DNA from: Noviherbaspirillum galbum
Lineage (GTDB): Bacteria; Pseudomonadota; Gammaproteobacteria; Burkholderiales; Burkholderiaceae_D
DNA: 64,000 nucleotides
Reading direction: 5' to 3'
Assembly: GCF_010974945.1 (NCBI RefSeq)
Contig: NZ_JAAIVB010000011.1
Coordinates: forward strand, 113,487-177,486
Both the position numbers and the translations under genes were made by a program. Below the pieces are notes generated by a model. It worked only from the letters and a program-made list of their open reading frames with translations, did not search any database and was not told where the DNA came from. Below, one piece after another: positions 43,042 to 50,147 of this stretch. Position 1 is the stretch's first letter; each line of letters starts with the position of its first letter.

Positions 43042-43731
43042 ATGACAACACCCGTACAAGAAGCCGCCTGCAGCACCATTCTCGATACTCCGCTCACTTA
43101 TGCCGTCACCATGACCATCGCCGAATGGCAGGAGCAGTTCCGTCCGGTCACGAACCATCTTGTTCCAGGCGCCGATTTCAATGGCACCGCGTTCGAAACG
43201 TACGGTGTCGAGCTCAAGCACGTGCTGGCGATCTCGGTCGCCGAGCCAAACCGCGTCTGGACAGCCCTTTCGACAGACCATGGCATTGCCATCACCAACG
43301 GCATGGCATGGGTGAACCGCCTGCTGTATTTCGTCACCGAATTGCCAGCGCAGGCTAACGTCAACTATGACATTCATGACCATGACGACGACGAGCAATG
43401 CAGTCAATGCGAAGCTGTCCTCGACGGCGACGGATGGAACGGCAAGTGCGGTCACTGTGCCGATGCCGAAGACAACAAGATGGAGGGGTTGGCACTTGCC
43501 AAGGCGCACGGCTTGTCGTGGTACCGGGTGGGCGACGTCTATACCTTGGACAAGGCAGGCAAGCCGATCCCAGCGCACAATCTGGACAAGTGGTTCATTT
43601 CCGCCCAAGATGGCACACCAGCCGCCGACGGCATTGCCGATCTTCCTTTCTCAAACAGCGAAGACGAGGCGCGAGACCTGGCAATACAGTATGCCTACAC
43701 ACTTCAGTCCACCAAAGTAACGTCCGCATGA
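43042..43731 (+). CDS. hypothetical protein with a four-Cys zinc knuckle
   Basis: 229 aa from ATG 43042 (ATGGAGAACACAA). The N-terminal ~100 residues are unknown. The centre has an Asp/His-rich stretch (NYDIHDHDDDE) followed by CSQC...CGHC, a zinc-ribbon pair. The C-terminal part has YTLDKAGKPIPAHNLDKWFI. The stop overlaps the next start (ATGA at 43728), so translation is coupled to the SLOG-fold gene. The family is not recognised. Confidence 0.65.
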   Translation: MTTPVQEAACSTILDTPLTYAVTMTIAEWQEQFRPVTNHLVPGADFNGTAFETYGVELKHVLAISVAEPNRVWTALSTDHGIAITNGMAWVNRLLYFVTELPAQANVNYDIHDHDDDEQCSQCEAVLDGDGWNGKCGHCADAEDNKMEGLALAKAHGLSWYRVGDVYTLDKAGKPIPAHNLDKWFISAQDGTPAADGIADLPFSNSEDEARDLAIQYAYTLQSTKVTSA

Positions 43732-44333
43732 CGCCCGAACTCCTAACCATTGTCGAGCATGCGAGCCCGCACTACGCGCCGCGCACCTGGCACAACGCCG
43801 CGACAGGTGATCTGACCATTGCCTTCGCCGTGGATTTCACGACGGCCGGCGAACGGCTAACCAGGAAAGCGTCCACTCCCAACTATGTCGGGATCCCGCT
43901 GGAGATGGACATTCCGGCGGCTGCGCAAGCGATCCTGCGGGAACTGGCTAGTCGTTCAGGCTGCTGCCTGAACATTGCTGGCAACGGCATCCGCACGCTG
44001 TCCAGGCATGGATGGGAGCAATCGCGCGCAAATGCCTATGTCTACCGTGTGCTAGACCTGGTGCACAGGGGGCTCCGCCTTGAGCGAATCGTGTCCGGCG
44101 GTCAGACCGGGATCGACATGGCGGGAGGCGTCGCTGGTGTGGCGCTGGGAATCCCTACGGAGCTGACACTGCCAAAAGGCTTAATCCAGCGTTACGCCGA
44201 TGGCGTGGACCGCTGTTTCACCGAGGCCCAGATCCGCCAGCAGGTCATCGACGGCGTGGCGGGCCTCGTAAAACCGGAAGTATCATCGGCGAGAGAACGC
44301 TACGCCAAGCAGGCTCAGGACTTCCTTTCCTGA
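43728..44333 (+). CDS. SLOG-fold protein (putative molybdenum carrier / YpsA-like)
   Basis: 201 aa. The C-terminal half carries RIVSGGQTGIDMAGGVAGVA then LGIPTELTLPKG. This is the SGGQTG-x-D nucleotide-binding signature of the SLOG/Rossmann superfamily that contains 'putative molybdenum carrier' and YpsA-type proteins. The N-terminal half is unassigned. SLOG domains bind nucleotides or process nucleotide derivatives and are common in conflict systems. The 4-bp overlap with the zinc-knuckle gene suggests a complex or sequential action. Confidence 0.75.
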   Translation: MTPELLTIVEHASPHYAPRTWHNAATGDLTIAFAVDFTTAGERLTRKASTPNYVGIPLEMDIPAAAQAILRELASRSGCCLNIAGNGIRTLSRHGWEQSRANAYVYRVLDLVHRGLRLERIVSGGQTGIDMAGGVAGVALGIPTELTLPKGLIQRYADGVDRCFTEAQIRQQVIDGVAGLVKPEVSSARERYAKQAQDFLS

Positions 44334-44396
44334 CGCTTGTTGACCCACAAGCCGCCATTCTTTCACCGGAATGGCGGTTTTTTCGTTTTGTGCGGA

Positions 44397-44431
44397 AATC
44401 ATTATTTCAAAAAAAGCTTCCGTGATAATCT
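44397..44431 (+). promoter_or_regulatory. shared promoter box, copy 3
   Basis: AATCATTATTTCA (44397-44409) and TAATCT (44426-44431), with the 26-bp offset. It precedes the HTH gene at 44464 and overlaps the end of the previous gene's hairpin. Confidence 0.6.
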
Positions 44432-44463
44432 GCGCCGAAATCAGGATAGTTCAGGAGCGCAGT

Positions 44464-44820
44464 ATGCTGGAACCTCAAGAATCGTCAGTCCGGGCGCAGC
44501 CAAGCGCGGATCGCCCGATCGAGGGCGAAAACACCGCCCGGTCTCTTGCGCCATATGATCCGAACCGACTTCTCGACTACGTAAAGAAAAGATTCAATCT
44601 GAAGAACGATGCTGCCCTGTGCCGCGTGCTCCGGGTCACGGCTCCGGTCATCAGCAAAATCCGTCATGGCCGGCTCCCAGTCGGCGCGGCGCTTCTGATC
44701 AACATCCACGAAATGACCGACCTGCCCGTGCGCGAGCTGCGTGACATCATGGGCGACCGGCGCCAGATCGTTCGAATCAGCCCGGACCACACCAAGCCGA
44801 GGGAGGAGGGCGACCAATGA
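44464..44820 (+). CDS. HTH DNA-binding protein (XRE/phage-repressor-like)
   Basis: 118 aa. Residues ~35-90 form a Cro/C1-type fold: LLDYVKKRFNLKNDAALCRV, then LRVTAPVISKIRHGRLPVGA. The last ~25 residues are polar. It lies behind promoter-box copy 3 and could be the regulator that reads this box. The stop overlaps the next ATG by 4 bp (ATGA). ATG 44464 is chosen because the upstream part of the frame runs through the promoter. Confidence 0.72.
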   Translation: MLEPQESSVRAQPSADRPIEGENTARSLAPYDPNRLLDYVKKRFNLKNDAALCRVLRVTAPVISKIRHGRLPVGAALLINIHEMTDLPVRELRDIMGDRRQIVRISPDHTKPREEGDQ

Positions 44821-45122
44821 CGCTGGACTACACGACCCGGGAAAGTGTCATCGGCACGGTCGTGACCCTGCGCCATGTGCGGTATTCGGATTTCCTCAAG
44901 CGCGAATTCATGGCCACGGACCTGATCGTCGTCATCAAGCCGGAACACATGCCGGCCTTCGAGCAGGACTTCGCCATCTATCGGCAACTGGACGAAGCCC
45001 AGCGCGCGGCTTTTCTCGCGCGGCTGAGTCAAGCTTCCCGGTACACCGGAGGCTGGCTGTCACCCGCGATGCTGCCCCAGGCTCAAACAGGCACATTGGA
45101 TCTCTTCTCGACCGAGTGTTAG
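44817..45122 (+). CDS. hypothetical protein, 101 aa
   Basis: Starts inside the previous stop (ATGA). Sequence MTLDYTTRESVIGTVVTLRH, then DLIVVIKPEHMPAFEQDFAI and LDEAQRAAFLARLSQASRYT. Small, acidic and probably soluble. Coupling to the HTH gene is typical of a regulator with a small accessory protein. The family is not recognised. Confidence 0.65.
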   Translation: MTLDYTTRESVIGTVVTLRHVRYSDFLKREFMATDLIVVIKPEHMPAFEQDFAIYRQLDEAQRAAFLARLSQASRYTGGWLSPAMLPQAQTGTLDLFSTEC

Positions 45123-45147
45123 CCCGGTACTGTAGCGCGAACCACAA

Positions 45148-45201
45148 ACGCAAATTCTTTTTGTAGTTTTTATTTGCGTCTAAGATTTCATGCGATATAC
45201 T
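45148..45201 (+). promoter_or_regulatory. promoter with inverted repeat over the -35
   Basis: TTGCGT (45174-45179), 16-bp spacer and TATACT (45196-45201) precede the CsgG-like gene. ACGCAAAT (45148-45155) and ATTTGCGT (45172-45179) form a perfect 8-bp inverted repeat whose right arm covers the -35. Confidence 0.65.
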
Positions 45202-45274
45202 TTTTGTCAGGCAGTCCACTTTTAAACGCGACGTCCAACCGTCCAATACGACCAAACACAAGGGAGAGGTCACT

Positions 45275-46078
45275 ATGAAAACCAAAATTATCGTTTCGCT
45301 TTTCGCCGCAATGCTGATCACCGGCTGCGAAGGCACCATGCCCAAGCTGGGAGACAGCGGCGCAAAAACGGTTGCCACCGGCTCCGCAGGCGGCGCGGCC
45401 GCACAGAACGCCTCTTCGCAGCTGGAGAAATGCGACAAGCCGCTGGGCACCATTGCCATCGTCGAGGAAACCAATCAGCCCTGGTTCCCGCTGTTCATGT
45501 CCCAATACGGACTGCAATCGACGGTTCCAGTGCTCCGGCTGATCGTGCAGCAATCCAATTGCTTCGTCGTGGTCGACCGCGGCCGCGCGATGGCCAACAT
45601 GAACACCGAACGTGACCTGCAGGCAAAGGGTGAACTGCGTAACGGCTCCAATTACGGCAAGGGCCAGATGGTTGCTGCCGACTATTCGCTTAGCCCGACT
45701 GTGACGGTCAATGCGAAGGGCACGGGCGGCGTTGGTGCACTGGCGGGCGGTTTGCTTGGTCCGCTGGGCGCAGTCGTGGCCGGCTCGCTCAAGAGCAATG
45801 AAGCCTCGACGATGCTGCTGATGGTAGACAACCGCTCGGGCATCCAGCTCGCCGCTGCTGAAGGTTCGGCGAAGAACTGGGACATGGCCGGTGGACTGGG
45901 CATGCTTGGCGGACTGGGTGGTGCGGCTGGCGGCGGCTTCACGAACACCCCGCAGGGGAAAGTGCTCGTCGCGGCGTTCATGGACTCCTACAATAATATC
46001 GTCAAGGCGACCCGCAATTACGTAGCGCAGGACGTCCAGGGCGGTATGGGCAAGGGCGGCAAGCTGAAGGTAAATTGA
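45275..46078 (+). CDS. CsgG/HfaB-like outer-membrane lipoprotein
   Basis: 267 aa. The lipoprotein signal has its lipobox at LITGC (Cys18). The mature part has the CsgG/HfaB pattern: RLIVQQSNCFVVVDRGRAMA, LQAKGELRNGSNYGKGQMVA, AADYSLSPTVTVNAKGTGG. A Gly/Ala-rich stretch replaces part of the barrel region. CsgG forms the curli secretion pore and HfaB anchors holdfast proteins. No curlin-type genes lie nearby, so the partner is unknown. It has its own promoter with a palindrome and its own terminator. Confidence 0.85.
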   Translation: MKTKIIVSLFAAMLITGCEGTMPKLGDSGAKTVATGSAGGAAAQNASSQLEKCDKPLGTIAIVEETNQPWFPLFMSQYGLQSTVPVLRLIVQQSNCFVVVDRGRAMANMNTERDLQAKGELRNGSNYGKGQMVAADYSLSPTVTVNAKGTGGVGALAGGLLGPLGAVVAGSLKSNEASTMLLMVDNRSGIQLAAAEGSAKNWDMAGGLGMLGGLGGAAGGGFTNTPQGKVLVAAFMDSYNNIVKATRNYVAQDVQGGMGKGGKLKVN

Positions 46079-46103
46079 TCTGGCTTCAACCGCTAAACAA
46101 CAA

Positions 46104-46127
46104 AGGCCGCGTCATGCGGCCTTTTTC
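46104..46127. terminator. intrinsic terminator between convergent genes
   Basis: AGGCCGC (46104-46110), GTCAT loop, GCGGCCT (46116-46122), then T-run. It lies between convergent stops. Confidence 0.9.
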
Positions 46128-46142
46128 TTTCGCTCAATGCGT

Positions 46143-46688
46143 TCATTTTTTGCTGAATAGGCTGTCGGGCATCTGCACACCGGCGAGCTTCCAGCTCCAA
46201 AGGCCTTCCCGGCGCAACACAAACGCCGCCCGGTCCTTTTTATTCTCATCGAGGTGCACGACCGCGCGGTTCCAGCCGTGGTAGCGGACCGTGAAGTCGG
46301 GAGACCTTGTGCCGGCATTATTTTCAGTCGCCGTTTCCACCCGCGCACTTACCGGATTGGTGGAGCCGGTTTTCATCATGGCAATGACGCCGGCCGGCGA
46401 AATCATAGAGTCCACCATCTTGTCGACAAGCATGGTGGCCAGACCTGCGCCAAACGCCGCGAACGGGTTGTCTTTCATGCTTTCTGTCTGCGTATTCATG
46501 GCCGCCATCATTTGACCTTTGAAGCTTTCTCGAAGGGCAGGGAAGTCGACAAAGTCGGAGAACCGGTCTCCATCCTTGTCCTGCATCGCCTGGCGCATCT
46601 GGTAGAGCGTGATGTACGGACTGAAATAGCTGGCCGCTGCCAGCCCTGCGACGATGACCATGCCGCCCACGACCACTTTCCTGTTCAT
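46143..46688 (-). CDS. DUF2939 family membrane-anchored protein
   Basis: 181 aa. An N-terminal membrane anchor (VVVGGMVIVAGLAAASYF) leads into the DUF2939 signature SPYITLYQMRQAMQDKDGDR, then DFVDFPALRESFKGQMM. The C-terminal part is beta-rich (ETATENNAGTRSPDFTVRYH, WSWKLAGVQMP). Function unknown for the family. It converges with the CsgG-like gene across a terminator. Confidence 0.85.
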   Translation of the reverse strand: MNRKVVVGGMVIVAGLAAASYFSPYITLYQMRQAMQDKDGDRFSDFVDFPALRESFKGQMMAAMNTQTESMKDNPFAAFGAGLATMLVDKMVDSMISPAGVIAMMKTGSTNPVSARVETATENNAGTRSPDFTVRYHGWNRAVVHLDENKKDRAAFVLRREGLWSWKLAGVQMPDSLFSKK

Positions 46689-46815
46689 TCCGTCCCCTAA
46701 TGTGTTGTTTGATGGGCAATTATACGGATTGGCTCCTTAGCAAAGCAGTATTTTTTTCTGCGTATCTCTATCACTTTGCCACCGTGGCGATGCGCCACAT
46801 ACCAAGGAGATAGAT

Positions 46816-47101
46816 ATGAACACAGCAGCAATCCCCTACAAGCTCGAGAAATTTGCCACTGGCCGCTTCGACGTGCCGGCTGAGAACGGTTCCCGCATGG
46901 GTGCCATCACCGGCGGCGGCACAGGTGAACATGCCGCATGGTGTGCCGAGATCGGCAACAAGGTTGTGGGCTACTTTCCTACGCGCCCGAGAGCCGCGAC
47001 GGCGATCATGGAAGCACGCGGCGTCAAAGGCCTGTTCGCCCAGATGCAGGCCATTGTCGAGGCCCCTGACGGCATTCTCAAGAACTACCTCGATGACTTC
47101 T
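46816..47101 (+). pseudogene. 5' part of a 288-aa gene interrupted by a tnpB element
   Basis: ATG 46816 follows CAAGGAGATAGAT. Sequence MNTAAIPYKLEKFATGRFDV, then GTGEHAAWCAEIGNKVVGYF and ILKNYLDDF. The apparent end (110 aa, stop at 47148) is read from inside the inserted element. Joining base 47101 to 48355 gives GAT GAC TTC TTA AAG GAT (DDFLKD) and continues open to 48935, a 289-codon frame. The interrupted gene is not a known family. Confidence 0.8.
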
Positions 47102-48354
47102 TTGACTTCCTCCCCGACCTCAGCCTTCGGCTGCCGCTTGCGCGGTAAGGACGGGGATTCCTCCTGCGAGACGCCCAAGCCCGAGCGCGAGAATGTTGCG
47201 GCTGGCGTTCACATCACGATGGTGATGCGCGCTGCATCCGCTGCAAGTCCATTCCCTTATTCGTAATCCTTCCCGGACAATCGGGCCAGTGCGCTTTTTA
47301 CAGTCACTACAGGTTACGGTGGAATACGCTTCATTGACCTCCTCGAACCACACTCCCGCGTAAGCGCTTTTGTACTTGAGCATGGTACGGAACTGCGACC
47401 ATCCAGCGTCCATCACGGATTTTGCCAGCCGTGTTTTCGCCAGTGCTGCCGCGTTCACATTGCCAATGAAGATCGCCGCATAGCTGTCGACTAACCTGCG
47501 GCTCAATTGATGATGAAAATCCTTCCGACGATTGGCGATCTTGGCATGGATGGCCCTCGTCCCATTCGTTTTCTTCGCGCGCTGGGCCACCCGAAGCTTC
47601 GCTTCCAGAGCGCGATACAGGTTCTGTGCTTCTATCACAGCGCCATCACTTGTGGCGACAAAGTCTTTCAAACCCAGATCAACACCGACTGAGTCGGAAA
47701 ACAGGGTTGGCCGCTGCATCGGTTTTGCCTTGGGCGTGGCACAAATGTTGATGTACCAGCGCCCTCGCGCATCCTCGCTGACGTTTCCCGTCCCGAGGTC
47801 GTAGCCGCTCAGTCCATAGCTGTCCCAAAGGCCTAGCGGCTTATCGATTCCCGACAGCCACAGCTGACCATTGCGATACCGTAAAGCAGTGGCTTTGAAT
47901 GGTATCCAACCAAGAGAACGGCGCGAACCACCTGAAACACGCCATCGCAGTTTTACCTTTCGGGCCTGCTTGCGCTTATTGGCATATTCCTCAGCGATTG
48001 CCTGAATGGACTGCGAATGCAGAGCGACCCCGGCCTTGCTGGCGCCTTTGGTGTAGGTGGCGAAGTCATACCCTAAAAGGAACTTGCGCTCTCTTTCCCA
48101 CACCTTGAAGGACAACTCGTTCACATAGTTCCAGACTTGATTAACCCAGTATGCCTTGTCCCGCAACGCTGCGGCATGCTTGTCCTTAATTCTCAGGCGC
48201 AGCACGCGAACAACTTTCTCTTTTGAGGAGGTCAGAGTAGGCATATTGACATAGGGCTGTATGTATGCACAGTATATCTATTGCCAAAGGAAAAACAAGG
48301 AGGCTTCGCATCCGGCGCTTATATCCTCGCCCTGAAGGACGAGGTTTTACGCGC
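47102..48354 (-). mobile_element. IS200/IS605-type element with tnpB only (IS1341-like)
   Basis: 1253 bp. On the minus strand it starts GCGCG next to TTTA (48354) with hairpin CCTCG...CGAGG (48325-48344). It ends GGGGAGGAAGTCAA at 47102, where TCAA is the typical right-end tetranucleotide of IS608-type elements. There is no target duplication, as expected. No tnpA is present. Confidence 0.85.
47120..48244 (-). CDS. tnpB: TnpB (OrfB) RNA-guided nuclease family, unusual RuvC-II
   Basis: 374 aa. The RuvC-I Asp is in SVGVDLGLKDF. The RuvC-III Asp is in HHRDVNASRNIL. The zinc ribbon is CSDC...CSGC. The canonical RuvC-II Glu position reads IFIGNVNAAALAKT, with Gly-Asn in place of Glu. An alternative Glu lies in WFEEVNEAYSTVTCSDC. 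TnpB subfamilies with a relocated catalytic Glu are known, so the protein may still cut. The guide-encoding RNA would run off the right end (minus strand) into sequence below 47101. Confidence 0.88.
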   Translation of the reverse strand: MPTLTSSKEKVVRVLRLRIKDKHAAALRDKAYWVNQVWNYVNELSFKVWERERKFLLGYDFATYTKGASKAGVALHSQSIQAIAEEYANKRKQARKVKLRWRVSGGSRRSLGWIPFKATALRYRNGQLWLSGIDKPLGLWDSYGLSGYDLGTGNVSEDARGRWYINICATPKAKPMQRPTLFSDSVGVDLGLKDFVATSDGAVIEAQNLYRALEAKLRVAQRAKKTNGTRAIHAKIANRRKDFHHQLSRRLVDSYAAIFIGNVNAAALAKTRLAKSVMDAGWSQFRTMLKYKSAYAGVWFEEVNEAYSTVTCSDCKKRTGPIVREGLRIREWTCSGCSAHHHRDVNASRNILALGLGRLAGGIPVLTAQAAAEG

Positions 48355-48935
48355 TAAAGGATAAGATCGACCGCTCGGTCATGGAGACCTGGAAGTGCGC
48401 CACCGGCATGCTGTGGGTCGTCCGCCCTAACGGGACCAACCTGGTGCAGCTCGACAGTCGCTTTACCGCCCGCGAAGGCATGGCGATTCTGGAGGCGATG
48501 CATCCTGATCGCACCGGCGCTCCCTGGCAGCTCTGGCATGTCGACGTGACTGACCTGAAGGTGAAACCAATCACCGAAGGACAGGCCCGTGACCTGGTCA
48601 AGCGAACCCCGCTCTACGACGTCAAGAACAACTTCGTGACGTGCTGGGGAAAAGCGATCGCCGAGATTCGTACCCGACAGGTCCCGACCGGCCCTTGGGA
48701 AATGGGTACCGGGCTGGAGATCCACTGCGAGGCCGAACCTGACGAGAAAACGCTGGCTGTCCTGCCGCGCTGCGCGTCGTACTACCTGCAGCAGCAGCAC
48801 AAGAGCCTGTTCACCGCAGCGGCATCGGTGGAGGTGTTTTTTTGGAAAGAAGCGGCTGTACCCCTGGGAGCATCCGCACCTGAAGAACCAACACTAAATC
48901 GACATCACCGCGCCCATATCCATGCGTTCTCCTGA
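48355..48935 (+). pseudogene. 3' part of the gene interrupted by the tnpB element
   Basis: Continues the 46816 frame: KDKIDRSVMETWKCATGMLW, VRPNGTNLVQLDSRFTAREG and DLVKRTPLYDVKNNFVTCWG, to a stop at 48935. An ATG at 48381 could allow separate translation of a ~184-aa protein. No family is recognised. Confidence 0.8.
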
Positions 48936-48966
48936 CGGAGGACGTTGGTATGGGCGCTATTCTTTT
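48910..48966. terminator. long hairpin terminator between convergent genes
   Basis: GCGCCCATA (48910-48918) pairs with TATGGGCGC (48949-48957), with an inner stem CTCC/GGAG, then TATTCTTTT. Confidence 0.8.
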
Positions 48967-48975
48967 GTCGGCTGG

Positions 48976-49428
48976 TCAGGAGACAATCGGCGCGGCTAGT
49001 GCCTCTTCCGTCCCTTTGGCCGCGATGCGCTGCAGCGTGCGCTCCAACGCGGCGGTATCGGGATAGATCCGCACGCTGGTGACGCGCCCCCAGCGTATTT
49101 CAATCAGGTTCACGCCCTCGGCAGACGTTTCGATGCCATCCGTGCCCCGGTTCGTCTCCGTCCAGATCGCCTCGACTTGCGTGTACCAAGGCCAGCCAGA
49201 TACCCGGACCTCGTGAACGGTGAAGCGAATGCCCTGCAGCAGTCGCAGCAGGCGCTCGTACCATGCCTGGATCGATTCGGGCGTTCTGCGCGTGCCGGAC
49301 AGTGCGTGCGTCCCGACGAAATAATGCGTTGCGGTGGGCGCCAGTTCGCCGGTGATGGCATCGATTTTTCCGGCGCTAAGCCCCGCGAAGGCCCTGATTA
49401 TCTTTTGCCTTACGACTTGGTGATACAT
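48976..49428 (-). CDS. SnoaL/NTF2-like protein, 150 aa
   Basis: ATG 49428 follows GGGGAGGCGGC, so the longer frame to 49641 is rejected. NTF2-like fold landmarks: the first helix (QKIIRAFAGLSAGKIDAITG), then AWYERLLRLLQGIRFTVHEV, a central strand pair (WYTQVEAIWTETNRGTDGI) and NLIEIRWGRVTSVRIYPDT. Such proteins are small-molecule isomerases or binding proteins, and no substrate can be inferred. It is distinct from the secreted relative at 14.1 kb, having no signal peptide. Confidence 0.8.
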   Translation of the reverse strand: MYHQVVRQKIIRAFAGLSAGKIDAITGELAPTATHYFVGTHALSGTRRTPESIQAWYERLLRLLQGIRFTVHEVRVSGWPWYTQVEAIWTETNRGTDGIETSAEGVNLIEIRWGRVTSVRIYPDTAALERTLQRIAAKGTEEALAAPIVS

Positions 49429-49616
49429 GCCGCCTCCCCAAAATGACACGGCGAAAGTGTGCCTGCATATCCCGCCGCAATGCAACGATTTCGTTGGAAA
49501 AAACCAAGTGTTTGCCAGGCGCGTCGTGCAGGGGTCGTCCGCTACGCCCTCTTTTTCTTTATGTGCCATGTCTTTAACCACGACGAATTTGCGGGGCATC
49601 CCATTTGGAGCAGCCA

Positions 49617-49888
49617 ATGAACACACAACAGATCGATGCATTGCAACAACTCGGCCTCGGCGTGCTGGAAGCCGTCAACGAAGGCGGCAATCTGGGCGCC
49701 CCAGCGGCATCCTGTATGCGGCCATCTTGGGTGCGGGCGCATCCCTTTCGCAGTTCCAGACCTTCATGGGCACGCTGACAGGCCGCGGCATGCTCGTCCA
49801 GAGCGGTGACTGCTACTACATCACCGAACAGGGCCGCGACTTCATGGGCAAGCTGCAGGCGAAGTTCCGTCAGCCGCAGACGGTTTAG
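49617..49888 (+). pseudogene. small gene with a one-base frameshift in a C-run
   Basis: The first frame (MNTQQIDALQQLGLGVLEAV, then NEGGNLGAP) passes into a second (SGILYAAILGAGASLSQFQT, then GRGMLVQSGDCYYITEQGRD). The junction is GCGCCCCAGCGG, where five C rather than four would restore GAPSGILYAAI. Either a real frameshift or a sequence error. The protein looks like a small winged-helix or phage-type fold of ~90 aa. Confidence 0.7.
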
Positions 49889-49900
49889 GAGCCACTGGCG

Positions 49901-50140
49901 ATGGTCCATCTAACTGAAACTGGCGTCCACGCCGGACGCCGCCTGTGCGCAGCGCCACGCAACGACGGCGAGCGCAACGTCCACGCGGCGATGGCGCCGC
50001 TGCACAATCCTTCGGTGCGTGCGCAGGTCTGCCCGGCGTGTCTGAAGACCTGGGCGCTGGAAGCCTACGACCCTAGCGACGACATGCCGGACTACATCGT
50101 CATGCTGCGCGCTAATGCGACACCGCCGGTGAGAGCTTGA
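49901..50140 (+). CDS. hypothetical protein, 79 aa, Cys motif
   Basis: ATG 49901 follows TTAGGAGCCACTGGCG. The protein has VHAGRRLCAAPRNDGERNVH and CPACLKTWALEAYDPSDDMP. The CxxC plus an earlier Cys/His could bind zinc. It is followed almost immediately by the second tnpB element. The family is not recognised. Confidence 0.6.
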   Translation: MVHLTETGVHAGRRLCAAPRNDGERNVHAAMAPLHNPSVRAQVCPACLKTWALEAYDPSDDMPDYIVMLRANATPPVRA

Positions 50141-50147
50141 CCCGATG

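Noticed and set aside
48381..48935. Independent 184-aa gene starting at ATG 48381
   Set aside because: The frame extends upstream and joins exactly to the 46816 gene once the tnpB element is removed; kept as the 3' part of one gene.
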